This document shows positions 38,995 to 48,599 of a stretch of 64,000 nt of DNA, piece by piece (position 1 is the first letter of the stretch; every line of letters begins with the position of its first letter). The stretch covers positions 2,108,001 through 2,172,000 of the forward strand of contig NZ_CP108101.1 of the NCBI RefSeq assembly GCF_036195325.1, given 5' to 3'. The notes under the pieces were generated by a model. That model made no database searches, was not told the DNA's origin, and worked only from the letters and a program-made list of their open reading frames with translations. The stretch comes from Streptomyces sp. NBC_00234. Lineage in GTDB: Bacteria > Actinomycetota > Actinomycetes > Streptomycetales > Streptomycetaceae. The position numbers were made by a program, and so were the translations under genes.

Positions 38995-39618
38995 TCAGCT
39001 CTGGTTGAAGAATCCGCCCTCTGCGATCCGGGCCTTGTCCTCCGCCGTGACATCGACGTTAGCAGGCGACAACAGGAACACCTTCTGCGTCACTCGTTCA
39101 ATGCTGCCATGGAGACCGAAGACGAGTCCCGCGGCAAAGTCGACAAGTCGCTTCGCGTCCGTGTCGTCCATCTCCGTGAGATTCATGATCACCGGAGTGC
39201 CCTCACGGAAGTGTTCCCCGATGGTACGGGCCTCGTTGTAGGTCCGGGGGTGCAGCGTGGTGATGCGGTACGGCTCCCGCTCGGACACGACCTTGGGCAT
39301 GATCACGGGTGCGTTCTTCTCCATGTTCGGGCGTTCAGGTGTGATGGATGCCACGGGTGCGATTCGGGCGGGTCGTCCGCTTTCAGCGGGGAGCTGAACC
39401 GGCTCCCGCTGCGCGGGCGGCTGTACTACTCGTACCGGTTCGTCCCGTTCGCGCTCGCGTTCCCGCTCCACCTGATGCGCGGGCTGATGCCGCCGCCGGT
39501 CCCGCTCGGGCTCCGGCTCGGGTTCGAATTCATCGTCGGGGTCGAACCCCGGACCGTCGTACCCATCGTCCTCCACGAGGCCGAGGTAGACCGCCATCTT
39601 GCGCATCGCGCCGGCCAT
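38995..39618 (-). CDS. sepF: Z-ring anchoring protein SepF
   Basis: 207 aa. An N-terminal amphipathic helix ([18 protein letters not shown]) is the membrane anchor. A charged linker ([13 protein letters not shown] and repeated RERERERD) runs to about 110. The C-terminal FtsZ-binding domain contains [22 protein letters not shown] and the conserved [23 protein letters not shown]. It tethers FtsZ to the membrane; actinobacteria lack FtsA and ZipA. Confidence 0.96.
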   Translation of the reverse strand: MAGAMRKMAVYLGLVEDDGYDGPGFDPDDEFEPEPEPERDRRRHQPAHQVERERERERDEPVRVVQPPAQREPVQLPAESGRPARIAPVASITPERPNMEKNAPVIMPKVVSEREPYRITTLHPRTYNEARTIGEHFREGTPVIMNLTEMDDTDAKRLVDFAAGLVFGLHGSIERVTQKVFLLSPANVDVTAEDKARIAEGGFFNQS

Positions 39619-39743
39619 GCTCTGAGTCCTCCGCTCTGTGGTGGATCGGCATTCGTCACCAAGTGCCCGCGATCCACTGTGGCCTGACCGCCTTGGGCGG
39701 AAATGACCATATTTTCTGCTGTGGTCCGACTTGCTTCGCGACG

Positions 39744-40463
39744 TTACCCGAGGCTGGGTCGGACTCCGAGTACCGCCGTACCGACGCGTACATGTGTCGC
39801 TCCGGCCGCCACCGCGTCCTCGAGATCCGAACTCATCCCTGCGGAGACCATGTTCGCAGCCGGATGGTCCGCGCGCAGGCGGGATGAGATTTCCATCAGC
39901 CGATCGAAGGCGGCCCGTTGGCGGCCCGCGTACGGACCGGCGAGCGGGGCGACCGTCATCAGACCGTCGAGCCTGAGTCCGGGAGCCCCGTCCACCGCCG
40001 CGGCCAACTCCCCGATCCCGTCCGGCGCGACGCCGCCCCGGTCTCCCCGCTCACCGCTCCCGGCGTCGAGCGCGACCTGGATGAGACATCCGAGTTCGCG
40101 CCCTTCGCGCACGGCCGCCGCCGAGAGGGACGACACCAGCTTGGTGCGGTCCACCGACTGCACGACATCGGCATAACTCACCACAGAACGAACCTTGTTC
40201 GTCTGCAATTGTCCGACAAAGTGCCACGTGAGCGACAGATCCGCACAAGCGGCGGCTTTGGGGGCCGCGTCCTGGTCGCGATTCTCGGCGACGTGCCGCA
40301 CACCGAGTCCGTGCAGGATCCGCACATCGCTCGCGGGATAGGTCTTGGTGACCACGACGAGAGTGACTTCCTCCCGCTTGCGACCGGCCGCGGCACAGGC
40401 GGAAGCAATGCGTTCCTCCACCTGTGCCAGATTTGCTGCGAGTTGAGCCCTGCGTTCCGTCAT
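39744..40463 (-). CDS. yggS: PLP homeostasis protein YggS/YlmE
   Basis: 239 aa, fold-type III PLP-binding barrel. The PLP lysine is in LVVVTKTYP near residue 40. [12 protein letters not shown], a GLMTVAP stretch and [27 protein letters not shown] are the family motifs. It is not catalytic in the usual sense but buffers PLP and affects amino- and keto-acid levels. Its place after pgeF in the dcw cluster is conserved in Gram-positives. Confidence 0.95.
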   Translation of the reverse strand: MTERRAQLAANLAQVEERIASACAAAGRKREEVTLVVVTKTYPASDVRILHGLGVRHVAENRDQDAAPKAAACADLSLTWHFVGQLQTNKVRSVVSYADVVQSVDRTKLVSSLSAAAVREGRELGCLIQVALDAGSGERGDRGGVAPDGIGELAAAVDGAPGLRLDGLMTVAPLAGPYAGRQRAAFDRLMEISSRLRADHPAANMVSAGMSSDLEDAVAAGATHVRVGTAVLGVRPSLG

Positions 40464-40469
40464 GTCCTA

Positions 40470-41222
40470 TCAGTCCAACCAGACATATCCGGCGAGCCGC
40501 CCGGTGGTGCGGTCGCGGCGGTACGAGAAGTGATCGCCCGATTCCAGTGTGCAGAACGGGGAACGGTGCCGGTCGCCCACACCGAGACCGTCGAGCTGGG
40601 AGTGGACTCCGGCGGTGACGTCCACGGCCGGTGTTCCCCAGCTGGTCTCGGACCACGAGGCGGGAACCGCCTCGGCGACCTCGGCCCGCATCGGCGCCGG
40701 AACCTCGTAACACCGTCCGCAGACGGCCGGTCCGGTGTGGGCGCTGATCCGGGACGGTTCGGCGCCGAGAGCGATCATGGCCTCGACCGCGGCCGGAACG
40801 ACTCCGGCGACCAGACCCGGGCGGCCGGCGTGCGCCGCGGCCACGACTCCCGCGACCGGGTCCGCGAGCAGAACCGGCGTGCAGTCGGCGGTGAGGACGG
40901 CGAGGGCGAGTCCGCGCCTGGCGGTCACCACCGCGTCCACCGCCGGGATGTCCGCGGTCCCGCCCCAGGGGCCGTCGACCACGGCCACGTCCCGTCCGTG
41001 CACCTGGTTCATCCAGACGACCTGCGCCGGGTCGAGACCGAGGGAACGGGCCGCGCGCTCGCGGTTGGCACGTACGGCGGCGGGGTCGTCCCCGACCGCG
41101 CCACCGAGATTGAGCTCCTCGTACGGAGCGGCGCTCACCCCGCCCCACCTGTCGGTGAAGGCGAAATGGGCGCCGCTTCCCGCCGAGAACACTGCGGGCA
41201 CTGCGTCGTGCGGACCTATCAC
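40470..41222 (-). CDS. pgeF: Multicopper/zinc laccase-domain protein PgeF (YfiH/YlmD)
   Basis: 250 aa from GTG 41222, which overlaps the ftsZ stop (GTGA). Metal ligands are visible: NQVHGRDV (His), [12 protein letters not shown] (Cys) and AAAHAGRPG (His). Family members act as purine nucleoside phosphorylases or, in E. coli, as a peptidoglycan-precursor editing enzyme (removal of L-Ser-containing muropeptides). The position just after ftsZ supports a cell-wall role, but activity cannot be told from sequence. Confidence 0.9.
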   Translation of the reverse strand: MIGPHDAVPAVFSAGSGAHFAFTDRWGGVSAAPYEELNLGGAVGDDPAAVRANRERAARSLGLDPAQVVWMNQVHGRDVAVVDGPWGGTADIPAVDAVVTARRGLALAVLTADCTPVLLADPVAGVVAAAHAGRPGLVAGVVPAAVEAMIALGAEPSRISAHTGPAVCGRCYEVPAPMRAEVAEAVPASWSETSWGTPAVDVTAGVHSQLDGLGVGDRHRSPFCTLESGDHFSYRRDRTTGRLAGYVWLD

Positions 41223-42433
41223 TTCAAGAAGTCCGGAACATCCAGCTCTTCGGCCTGGGTGTCCTGGTACGGACGGGCCGTCGGGACGTGCGGCGGCGAG
41301 ACCGGCGGAAGCGGGTTCTCGTTCGCCACCGGTGCGGGCTCGGCCTGCACCGGGGACTCCTCGCGCGAGGGCACGGAACCCAGTCCGCCCGTCTGACGGG
41401 CGGGCTCGGCGGCCCGGGCCGGCGCAGCCGGCTCCTCGCGCTTGGTGGAGTTGGCGCTCAGGACGTTCTCGCGACGGGCCGGCGGCTGTCCGCCGTCGAA
41501 CCCGGCGGCGATCACGGTGACCCGGACCTCGTCGCCCAGCGCGTCGTCGATGACGGCGCCGAAGATGATGTTCGCCTCCGGGTGGGCCGCCTCGCTCACC
41601 AGCTGCGCGGCCTCGTTGATCTCGAAGAGACCGAGGTCGCTGCCGCCGGAGATGGAGAGCAGGACGCCACGGGCGCCGTCGATGGACGCCTCCAGGAGCG
41701 GCGAGGAGATCGCCATCTCCGCGGCGGCCACCGCGCGGTCGTCGCCGCGGGCCGATCCGATACCCATGAGCGCCGATCCGGCCTCGGACATGACCGACTT
41801 GACGTCGGCGAAGTCGAGGTTGATCAGACCCGGGGTCGTGATGAGGTCGGTGATGCCCTGGACGCCCGAGAGCAGCACCTGGTCGGCCGACTTGAACGCG
41901 TCGAGCACGCTGACCTGGCGGTCCGAGATGGACAGCAGTCGGTCGTTGGGAATGACGATGAGGGTGTCGACCTCTTCGCGGAGTTCGGCGATGCCGTCCT
42001 CCGCCTGGTTCGCGCGTCGCCGGCCCTCGAACGTGAACGGGCGGGTGACCACGCCGATCGTCAGGGCGCCGAGCGAGCGCGCGATGTTGGCGACGACGGG
42101 TGCGCCGCCTGTGCCGGTGCCGCCGCCTTCTCCTGCGGTGACGAAGACCATGTCGGCCCCCTTGAGGACCTCCTCGATCTCCTCACGGTGGTCTTCTGCC
42201 GCCTTGCGACCGACGGCCGGGTTTGCCCCGGCGCCGAGGCCACGGGTGAGTTCACGGCCGACGTCCAGTTTGACGTCGGCGTCGCTCATCAACAGGGCTT
42301 GCGCATCAGTGTTGATCGCGATGAACTCGACGCCCTTGAGACCGACCTCGATCATTCGGTTGATGGCATTGACACCACCGCCGCCGACACCGATGACCTT
42401 GATGACTGCGAGGTAGTTCTGCGGTGCTGCCAC
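41219..42433 (-). CDS. ftsZ: Cell division GTPase FtsZ
   Basis: 404 aa from GTG 42433 with GAGAGG upstream. The tubulin signature GGGTGTG is at 103-109, NTDAQAL at 41-47 and the synergy loop with [11 protein letters not shown] near 204. The C-terminal ~85 residues form a Pro/Ala/Glu-rich linker and the conserved tail peptide ([10 protein letters not shown]) that binds SepF. It polymerises into Z-rings for vegetative and sporulation septa. The 276-base upstream region is the longest in the cluster and carries regulatory repeats. Confidence 0.98.
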   Translation of the reverse strand: MAAPQNYLAVIKVIGVGGGGVNAINRMIEVGLKGVEFIAINTDAQALLMSDADVKLDVGRELTRGLGAGANPAVGRKAAEDHREEIEEVLKGADMVFVTAGEGGGTGTGGAPVVANIARSLGALTIGVVTRPFTFEGRRRANQAEDGIAELREEVDTLIVIPNDRLLSISDRQVSVLDAFKSADQVLLSGVQGITDLITTPGLINLDFADVKSVMSEAGSALMGIGSARGDDRAVAAAEMAISSPLLEASIDGARGVLLSISGGSDLGLFEINEAAQLVSEAAHPEANIIFGAVIDDALGDEVRVTVIAAGFDGGQPPARRENVLSANSTKREEPAAPARAAEPARQTGGLGSVPSREESPVQAEPAPVANENPLPPVSPPHVPTARPYQDTQAEELDVPDFLK

Positions 42434-42528
42434 GTCGAAGGCCTCTCGCCTCGAGTTACGTGTCGTCGCGTTGCGGTGATTCCGCCGCGACGACGGATGC
42501 CGATTGGGACGGTCCGAACGCCGACCCG

Positions 42529-42553
42529 AACCCTAACGTTGAAGTTTAGGGTT
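42529..42553. promoter_or_regulatory. AACCCTAA inverted repeat in ftsZ upstream region
   Basis: AACCCTAA (42529-42536) and TTAGGGTT (42546-42553) form perfect 8-bp arms around a 9-base spacer, about 96 bases before the ftsZ start. It lies in an AT-richer stretch where the sporulation promoter is expected. Confidence 0.5.
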
Positions 42554-42559
42554 ACCAGT

Positions 42560-42593
42560 GTGTCTGCTTCTTGGACTCTTCCGAACAGGACAC
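42560..42593. promoter_or_regulatory. Two GACAC motifs (possible WhiA sites) upstream of ftsZ
   Basis: GACAC occurs on the minus strand at 42564-42560 and on the plus strand at 42589-42593. GACAC is the core recognised by the sporulation regulator WhiA, known to activate ftsZ in Streptomyces. Five-base cores are frequent, so this is suggestive only. Confidence 0.35.
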
Positions 42594-42709
42594 TAAGTCG
42601 ACAAGTGGCGCACGTTCAACGAACACGCCGAACCTCCCGTTTTTCTTTTCACCCTATGTGATCACCCGTAGCGCTGACCAACCAGGGTGCTGGCCAGGCC
42701 AAACGTGCG

Positions 42710-43504
42710 TCAACTGTCCGATACGGCCGGGGCGATGGGTGCACTCACGTCGAAGTGCCCCGCTTTGGGAGCGGCTTTCATGAGAGCGGTGAGGACTCTT
42801 GCCTTCACCGGCCCGTCTTCACCACTGCCCCAGTTCACCGCGCGCCCCCGGGTGAGTTCCAGGGAGATCGAGTCGAACGAGGTGACCCGTACGACCCTGG
42901 TGTCCCTGGCGACGCTTCCCGGCAGTTCACCGGCGACCCGGACCGCTTCCCGCACCAGCCGGTCACTGCCGAAGCGGCGGAGGCTCGCGGACTGATCAGG
43001 TGTCAATTCCAGCAGAGGCACGCCCGGGGGCGCTTTGTCCACCGTTGCGAAGCGAACGCCTTTCGCGTCCACTTCGATGAACTTTGCGCCCTTTTCCACC
43101 AGCAGAACCGGTTTCCGTTCGGTCACTTTAAGTCCGATGTCGTGCGGCCATGACCGTACGACATCCACGGAATCGATACGAGGCAACTTCTGGCGCAACC
43201 TGTTGGCCATCGCATCGGTGTCGACGGAAATCAGCGGCGCCCCGATCGGCGCCGCGGCGGCGTCCTTCACCTCGGCCTCTGTCAGCACCTCGACACCGGT
43301 GATCCGTACCTGTTCGGCCCGTAGCCACGAAGAGCCGTAGAGCAGCCAGATTCCGCCTGCGGTGAGCAGGGCCACGAGCACCGCGATCAGGATCAGCAGC
43401 GTTCGACGACTGATCCGCTGCCCCTCGGGGCCGATGTGCGGCGGCCTGGCGGGGGTGTCCGCCTGCTGCCCTGAACCGCGCTGGGCGGTCGTCGGTCCGG
43501 CCAC
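42710..43504 (-). CDS. ftsQ: Division protein FtsQ
   Basis: 264 aa from GTG 43504. A disordered basic N-terminus (1-32) is followed by one transmembrane helix (RTLLILIAVLVALLTAGGIWLLY). The POTRA domain starts at LRAEQVRITGVEVLTEAEVKDA, and the FtsQ beta domain follows (VVRSWPHDIGLKVTERKPVLLVE). It connects FtsL/DivIC to the divisome outside the membrane. Confidence 0.96.
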   Translation of the reverse strand: MAGPTTAQRGSGQQADTPARPPHIGPEGQRISRRTLLILIAVLVALLTAGGIWLLYGSSWLRAEQVRITGVEVLTEAEVKDAAAAPIGAPLISVDTDAMANRLRQKLPRIDSVDVVRSWPHDIGLKVTERKPVLLVEKGAKFIEVDAKGVRFATVDKAPPGVPLLELTPDQSASLRRFGSDRLVREAVRVAGELPGSVARDTRVVRVTSFDSISLELTRGRAVNWGSGEDGPVKARVLTALMKAAPKAGHFDVSAPIAPAVSDS

Positions 43505-43554
43505 GCTCGCTCCTTAGCCGGACCCGGGGCGCACGCCCCGGGTCCTGCACCGCC

Positions 43555-44649
43555 TCACGCCTGGCGGCGTGCGGCAATCGCCTCGTACACCATGCCGACG
43601 AGCAGGTCGTCGGCGTCCCGCCGTCCGAACTCCGCCGCGGCGCGGGACATCTCGTACAGCCGGTGCGGGTCCGACAGCACCGGGAGGACGTTGCCCTGCA
43701 CCCACTCGGGGGTGAGCGCCGCGTCGTCCACCAGGAGACCGCCGCCCGCGTTGACCACTGGCTGGGCGTTGAGCCGCTGTTCGCCGTTGCCGATCGGCAA
43801 CGGGACGTAGGCGGCGGGAAGCCCGACGGCGGAGAGCTCGGCGACGGTCATCGCGCCGGCACGACAGAGCATCATGTCGGCCGCGGCGTACGCGAGGTCC
43901 ATCCGGTCCACGTACGGTACCGGGATGTACGGCGGCATCCCGGGCATGTTGTCGATACGCGGCAATTCGTTCTTCGGGCCGACCACATGGAGGATCTGGA
44001 TCCCGGAGCGCTGGAGCAGGGGCGCGACCCGCTGGACCACCTCGTTGAGGTGACGGGCGCCCTGCGAACCGCCGGAGACCAGCAGCGTCGGCAGGTTCGG
44101 GTCGAGCCCGAAGGCGGCACGTGCCTCGGGGCGGACCCTGGCCCGGTCGAGGGTGGCGATGGTGCGCCGCAGCGGGATGCCGATGTAGCGGGCACCGCGG
44201 AGCTTGCTGTCCGGGGTGGAGACGGCGACCCCGTGCGCGTAACGCGAGCCGATCTTGTTGGCCAGGCCCGGGCGGGCGTTGGCCTCGTGGACGACGATCG
44301 GCACCCCGGCGCGCTTGGCGGCGAGGTAGCCGGGCAGCGCCACGTAGCCGCCGAAGCCGACGACACAGTCCGCCTTGGTGCGCTCCAGGATCTGCTCGGC
44401 GGCCTTGATCGTGCCGCGCAGCCGTCCCGGGACAGTGATCAGTTCGGGGGTGGGCTTACGGGGCAGCGGCACAGCCGGGATCAGCGCCAGTTCGTACCCC
44501 CGCTCGGGTACGAGCCTGGTCTCGAGACCGCGTTCCGTGCCGAGGGCAGTGATTCCCACGGTCGGGTCCTGCCTGCGCAGGGCATCTGCGAGGGCAAGCG
44601 CGGGCTCGATGTGGCCGGCGGTCCCCCCACCGGCGAGTACGACATGCAC
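43555..44649 (-). CDS. murG: Lipid II synthase MurG
   Basis: 364 aa GT28 glycosyltransferase. It adds GlcNAc to lipid I on the inner membrane face. The N-terminal [20 protein letters not shown], the [17 protein letters not shown] loop and the C-terminal donor-binding [13 protein letters not shown] and [24 protein letters not shown] motifs are all present. It ends 50 bases before ftsQ. Confidence 0.98.
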   Translation of the reverse strand: MHVVLAGGGTAGHIEPALALADALRRQDPTVGITALGTERGLETRLVPERGYELALIPAVPLPRKPTPELITVPGRLRGTIKAAEQILERTKADCVVGFGGYVALPGYLAAKRAGVPIVVHEANARPGLANKIGSRYAHGVAVSTPDSKLRGARYIGIPLRRTIATLDRARVRPEARAAFGLDPNLPTLLVSGGSQGARHLNEVVQRVAPLLQRSGIQILHVVGPKNELPRIDNMPGMPPYIPVPYVDRMDLAYAAADMMLCRAGAMTVAELSAVGLPAAYVPLPIGNGEQRLNAQPVVNAGGGLLVDDAALTPEWVQGNVLPVLSDPHRLYEMSRAAAEFGRRDADDLLVGMVYEAIAARRQA

Positions 44650-44655
44650 CGAAAT

Positions 44656-45984
44656 TCACCGCTCTCCGGACGGACGCTTCTTGACGCGCCGTCTCATCGT
44701 CTTCCATCTCACCCCGGGCCTCCGCATGGCCAGGGCCGCTTTCGCCGCGGGATCGTCTCGCGCGAAGGCGATCATGAGCCCGACAGCGAACATCGTCGGC
44801 AGCAGGGCCGACCCCCCGTAAGAGAACAGCGGGAGCGGGACACCGGCGATCGGCAACAGGCCGAGCACCGCACCGATGTTGATCACGGCCTGCACCGTGA
44901 TCCAGGTGGTCACGCCTCCCGCGGCGTACCTCACGAAGGGGTCCTCCGTGCGTCCGGCCACGCGGATACCCGCATAGCCTAGAGCCGCGAAGAGGGCGAG
45001 TACCGACAGCGTCCCCGCCAGCCCCAGTTCCTCCCCCGTGATGGCGAAGATGAAGTCGGTGTGCGGTTCAGGTAGTTGGCCCCATTTTTCCACACTCGCA
45101 CCCAGCCCGGAACCGAACCATCCGCCGGACGCCAGAGCGTAGATTCCGTGTACGGCCTGCCAGCAGGAGCCACCGGGACCGGGCTCGCTCGCACCCATGC
45201 AGTCCAGTCGCGCCATACGGTTGGGGCTGGTCTTGATGAGCATCAGGCCGATGGCCGACGCGACGGCGAGCACCCCTACGAACAGCCGGGTGGGCGCACC
45301 GGCCAGCCAGAGCAGGCCGAACAGGATCGCGGTGAGAATCATCGCAGTTCCCATGTCGCCGCCGAGCATGATCAGCCCGAGGAGCATGAACGCGACCGGG
45401 ACGAGCGGCACGAGCATGTGCTTCCACTGGTTCAGCAGCCGCTTGTCCTGTTTGCGGGCCAGCAGGTCGGCACCCCAGAGGATCAGGGCGAGCTTGCCGA
45501 ACTCACTGGGCTGGAGCTGGAAGGGGCCGCCCAGGTAGAGCCAGTTCTGGTTGCCGCCCCTCGCCATCCCTATCCCCGGCACCTGGACCAGGACCATCAG
45601 GAAGACGGTGACCATGAGCAGGGGGTAGGCGAGGGCCCGGTGGAGTTTCACGGGCATCTTCGAGGCGATCAGCATCAGTCCGGCCCCGATGACGGCGGCG
45701 AGGAACTGCTTGCGGAAGAAGAAGGTGGCCGGCTGGTCGTAGTCCAGCGCCTTGATCATCGAGGCGGAGTAGACCATCACCAGGCCGAGCACGGTGATCA
45801 GCAGGCTGGAGCCGAGGATCAGGTAGTAGGCGGTCAGAGGGCGGTCCCAGGCCCGGCGTGCCTGCTCGTAGAGCCGACGGACGCCGCCGGCGCGGGGCCG
45901 GCGGGGGCCTCCGGACGCCCGGCGGGCCGGAGCGGTCACCCGTGAGCGGTCCCGGCTTCGCACGGAGCTCTGTTCGGCCGGCAT
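44656..45984 (-). CDS. ftsW: Septal peptidoglycan glycosyltransferase FtsW (SEDS family)
   Basis: 442 aa from ATG 45984, chosen because GGAGGGG precedes it; GTG 46002 would add 6 residues. Ten transmembrane segments begin at LTAYYLILGSSLLITVLGLVMVYSASM. SEDS motifs include QPSEFGKLALILWGADLL, GGDMGTAMIL and TDFIFAITGEELGLAG, the last near the catalytic region. The C-terminus (VRWKTMRRRVKKRPSGER) is basic. FtsW polymerises glycan strands together with FtsI; in Streptomyces it is needed for sporulation septation. Confidence 0.96.
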   Translation of the reverse strand: MPAEQSSVRSRDRSRVTAPARRASGGPRRPRAGGVRRLYEQARRAWDRPLTAYYLILGSSLLITVLGLVMVYSASMIKALDYDQPATFFFRKQFLAAVIGAGLMLIASKMPVKLHRALAYPLLMVTVFLMVLVQVPGIGMARGGNQNWLYLGGPFQLQPSEFGKLALILWGADLLARKQDKRLLNQWKHMLVPLVPVAFMLLGLIMLGGDMGTAMILTAILFGLLWLAGAPTRLFVGVLAVASAIGLMLIKTSPNRMARLDCMGASEPGPGGSCWQAVHGIYALASGGWFGSGLGASVEKWGQLPEPHTDFIFAITGEELGLAGTLSVLALFAALGYAGIRVAGRTEDPFVRYAAGGVTTWITVQAVINIGAVLGLLPIAGVPLPLFSYGGSALLPTMFAVGLMIAFARDDPAAKAALAMRRPGVRWKTMRRRVKKRPSGER

Positions 45985-46104
45985 TGTCGCTGTCCCCTCC
46001 ACTGCTCGTGCCCGGGGCTGTCGCCGGGCCCGGGGGCCGCGGCCCTGCGGCCGGTGGCCCGGTTTCCCGGTTTCCCGGACAGTACGGCGCGGAGACCGGG
46101 CCCG

Positions 46105-47532
46105 TCAGGCGCTCTCGGCCGCGAGCGTGCGGACCGCGTCCGCGAACGCCTCGCCCCGCTTGTTGTAGTTGACGAACATGTCCATCGAGGCGCAGGCCGG
46201 GGCCAGCAGTACGGTGTCGCCCGGCCGGGCGAGCTCTGCCGCTTCCCTGACCGCCTCGGACATCGCCCCAGTGTCGGTCCGGGCCAGGTCGACCACCGGT
46301 ACCTCGGGCGCGTGTCGCGCCAGGGCTTCGCGGATCAGCTGCCGGTCGGCACCCATCAGCACGACGCCGCGCAGCCGCTTCGCCGCCCCGCTCACCAGCT
46401 CGTCGAAGGTGGCGCCCTTGGCGAGGCCGCCGGCGATCCAGACGATCGGGTCGTAGGCGGCGAGCGACGCCTCGGCGGCGTGGGTGTTGGTGGCCTTGGA
46501 GTCGTCGATGTACGCCACCGACGCGATGTCCGCGACGTGCTCGATGCGGTGGGGGTCCGGGCGGAAGGCGCGCAGTCCGTCGCGTACCGCCGTCGGTTCC
46601 ACGCCGAAGGCGCGGGCGAGGGCCGCCGCCGCGAGGGCGTTGGCGATGTTGTGCGGGGCCGGCGGGTCGATGTCGCCGACCTCGGCGAGTTCCTGGGCCT
46701 GCTTCTGCCGGTTGGCCACGAAGGCCCGGTCGACGAGGATCCCGTCGACGACGCCGAGCTGCGAGGGGCCGGGGGTGGCGAGCGTGAAGCCGATGGCCCG
46801 GCAGCCCTCTTCGACGTCGGCCTCGCGCACCAGGTCCTCGGTCGCCGGGTCGGCGACGTTGTAGACGCAGGCGACGGTGTTGCCCTCGTAGACCCGGCCC
46901 TTGTCGGCTACGTACGCCTCCATGGAGCCGTGCCAGTCGATGTGGTCCGGGGCGAGGTTGAGTACGGCCGCGGAGTGGGCGCGCACCGAGGGCGCCCAGT
47001 GCAGCTGGTAGCTGGAGAGTTCGACGGCCAGGACGTCGTACGGCTTCTCGTCCAGGACCGCGTCCAGCAGGGAGACGCCGATGTTGCCGACGGCAGCCGT
47101 CCGCAGCCCGGCCGCTTCGAGGATCGAGGCGAGCATCCGTACGGTCGTGGTCTTGCCGTTGGTGCCGGTGACCGCGAGCCACGGGGCCGGCTTCCTGCCG
47201 TCCAGGCCCCGCAGCCGCCAGGCGAGTTCGACGTCGCCCCATACGGGGACGTCCGCCTCGGCGGCTGCGAGGAAGAGCGGCTTGTCGGGCTTCCAGCCCG
47301 GGGCCGTGACGATCAGCTCGGTGGACTCGGGCAGGGTCGCCCCGTCGCCGAGGCGCACGGTGATCCCGAGCGCCTCCAGCTCGGCGGCCTGGGTACGGGA
47401 GCGCTCGTCGTCGCCGTCGTTGACAACGGTGACCAGTGCCCCGAGTCCGTGCAGGACACGCGCAGCGGGGATACCGCTGACGCCGAGCCCGGCGACCGTG
47501 ACGTGCTTGCCCTGCCAGTCCACGTTGCTCAC
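46105..47532 (-). CDS. murD: UDP-MurNAc-L-Ala:D-Glu ligase MurD
   Basis: 475 aa from GTG 47532 overlapping the mraY stop (GTGA); ATG 47550 is possible. It adds D-glutamate to UDP-MurNAc-L-Ala. The Rossmann-like N-domain (VTVAGLGVSGIPAARVL), the ATP loop WLAVTGTNGKTTTVRML, ELSSYQL and IDDSKATNTHAA are Mur-ligase motifs. It is separated from ftsW by about 120 bases without a visible gene. Confidence 0.97.
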   Translation of the reverse strand: MSNVDWQGKHVTVAGLGVSGIPAARVLHGLGALVTVVNDGDDERSRTQAAELEALGITVRLGDGATLPESTELIVTAPGWKPDKPLFLAAAEADVPVWGDVELAWRLRGLDGRKPAPWLAVTGTNGKTTTVRMLASILEAAGLRTAAVGNIGVSLLDAVLDEKPYDVLAVELSSYQLHWAPSVRAHSAAVLNLAPDHIDWHGSMEAYVADKGRVYEGNTVACVYNVADPATEDLVREADVEEGCRAIGFTLATPGPSQLGVVDGILVDRAFVANRQKQAQELAEVGDIDPPAPHNIANALAAAALARAFGVEPTAVRDGLRAFRPDPHRIEHVADIASVAYIDDSKATNTHAAEASLAAYDPIVWIAGGLAKGATFDELVSGAAKRLRGVVLMGADRQLIREALARHAPEVPVVDLARTDTGAMSEAVREAAELARPGDTVLLAPACASMDMFVNYNKRGEAFADAVRTLAAESA

Positions 47533-48599
47533 TTCTTGGCTGCCCATCCCGCGTAGAAGAGGCCGAGGCCGACGATCACGCACATGCCCTGGATGATCCA
47601 GAAGCGGACCACGACAAGGACTTCGGACCACCCCTTGAGTTCGAAGTGGTGCTGGAGCGGAGCCATACGGAAGACGCGCTTGCCGGTCATCTTGAACGAG
47701 CCGACCTGGATGACCACGGACATGGTGATCATCACGAAGAGGCCGCCGAGGAGGGCGAGCAGGAACTCCGTACGGGAGCAGATCGCCAGACCGGCGAGGG
47801 CTCCGCCGAGTGCGAGCGAACCGGTGTCGCCCATGAAGATCTTGGCGGGCGAGGTGTTCCACCACAGGAAGCCGAAGCAGGCACCCATCAGGGCGGAGGC
47901 CACGACCGCGAGGTCGAGTGGGTCACGCACTTCGAAACAGGCACTGGGGTTGGTCAGGGTGTCCGCGTTGGCGCAGGACTCCTGGAACTGCCACAGCCCG
48001 ATGAAGGTGTACGCACCGAAGACCATCACCGACGCACCGGTGGCCAGGCCGTCCAGACCGTCCGTCAGGTTCACGCCGTTGGACATGGCGAGAATCATGA
48101 ACAGCGCCCAGACGCAGAAGAGCACCGGGCCGATGGACCAGCCGAAGTCCTCGACGAACGACAGCCGGGTGGATGCAGGGGTGTTGCCGCGGGCGTCGGC
48201 GAACTGGAGCGACAGCACCGCGAAGGCGATACCGACGATCAGCTGGCCGGCCATCTTCGCCTTGGCCCGCAGGCCCAGCGAACGCTGCTTGACGATCTTG
48301 ATGTAGTCGTCGAGGAAGCCGACCAGACCCATGCCCGCCATCAGGAAGAGCACCAGCACGCCGGAGAAACGCATCTCCTCGCCGGTGATCACCTTGGCCA
48401 GGACGTACGCGATGATCGTCGCCAGGATGAAGGCGATACCACCCATGGTGGGCGTGCCCTGCTTGCTGCCGTGGCTGCGCGGGCCATCGTCCCGGATGAA
48501 CTGCCCATAGCCCTTGCGGGCCAGGAGTTTGATCAGCAGCGGAGTACCGACCAGGGTCAGGAAGAGCCCGATGGCCCCTGCGAAGAGGATCTGCCTCAT
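47529..48599 (-). CDS. mraY: Phospho-MurNAc-pentapeptide translocase MraY
   Basis: 356 aa with about ten transmembrane segments. It transfers phospho-MurNAc-pentapeptide to undecaprenyl phosphate, making lipid I. Visible motifs: GTPTMGGIAF, FLDDYIKIVKQRSLGL (Asp pair), NGVNLTDGLDGLATG and FMGDTGSLALGGALA. The C-terminal APLQHHFELKGWSE contains the conserved HHH-like loop. Start and stop overlap murF and murD by 4 bases. Confidence 0.98.
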   Translation of the reverse strand: MRQILFAGAIGLFLTLVGTPLLIKLLARKGYGQFIRDDGPRSHGSKQGTPTMGGIAFILATIIAYVLAKVITGEEMRFSGVLVLFLMAGMGLVGFLDDYIKIVKQRSLGLRAKAKMAGQLIVGIAFAVLSLQFADARGNTPASTRLSFVEDFGWSIGPVLFCVWALFMILAMSNGVNLTDGLDGLATGASVMVFGAYTFIGLWQFQESCANADTLTNPSACFEVRDPLDLAVVASALMGACFGFLWWNTSPAKIFMGDTGSLALGGALAGLAICSRTEFLLALLGGLFVMITMSVVIQVGSFKMTGKRVFRMAPLQHHFELKGWSEVLVVVRFWIIQGMCVIVGLGLFYAGWAAKK

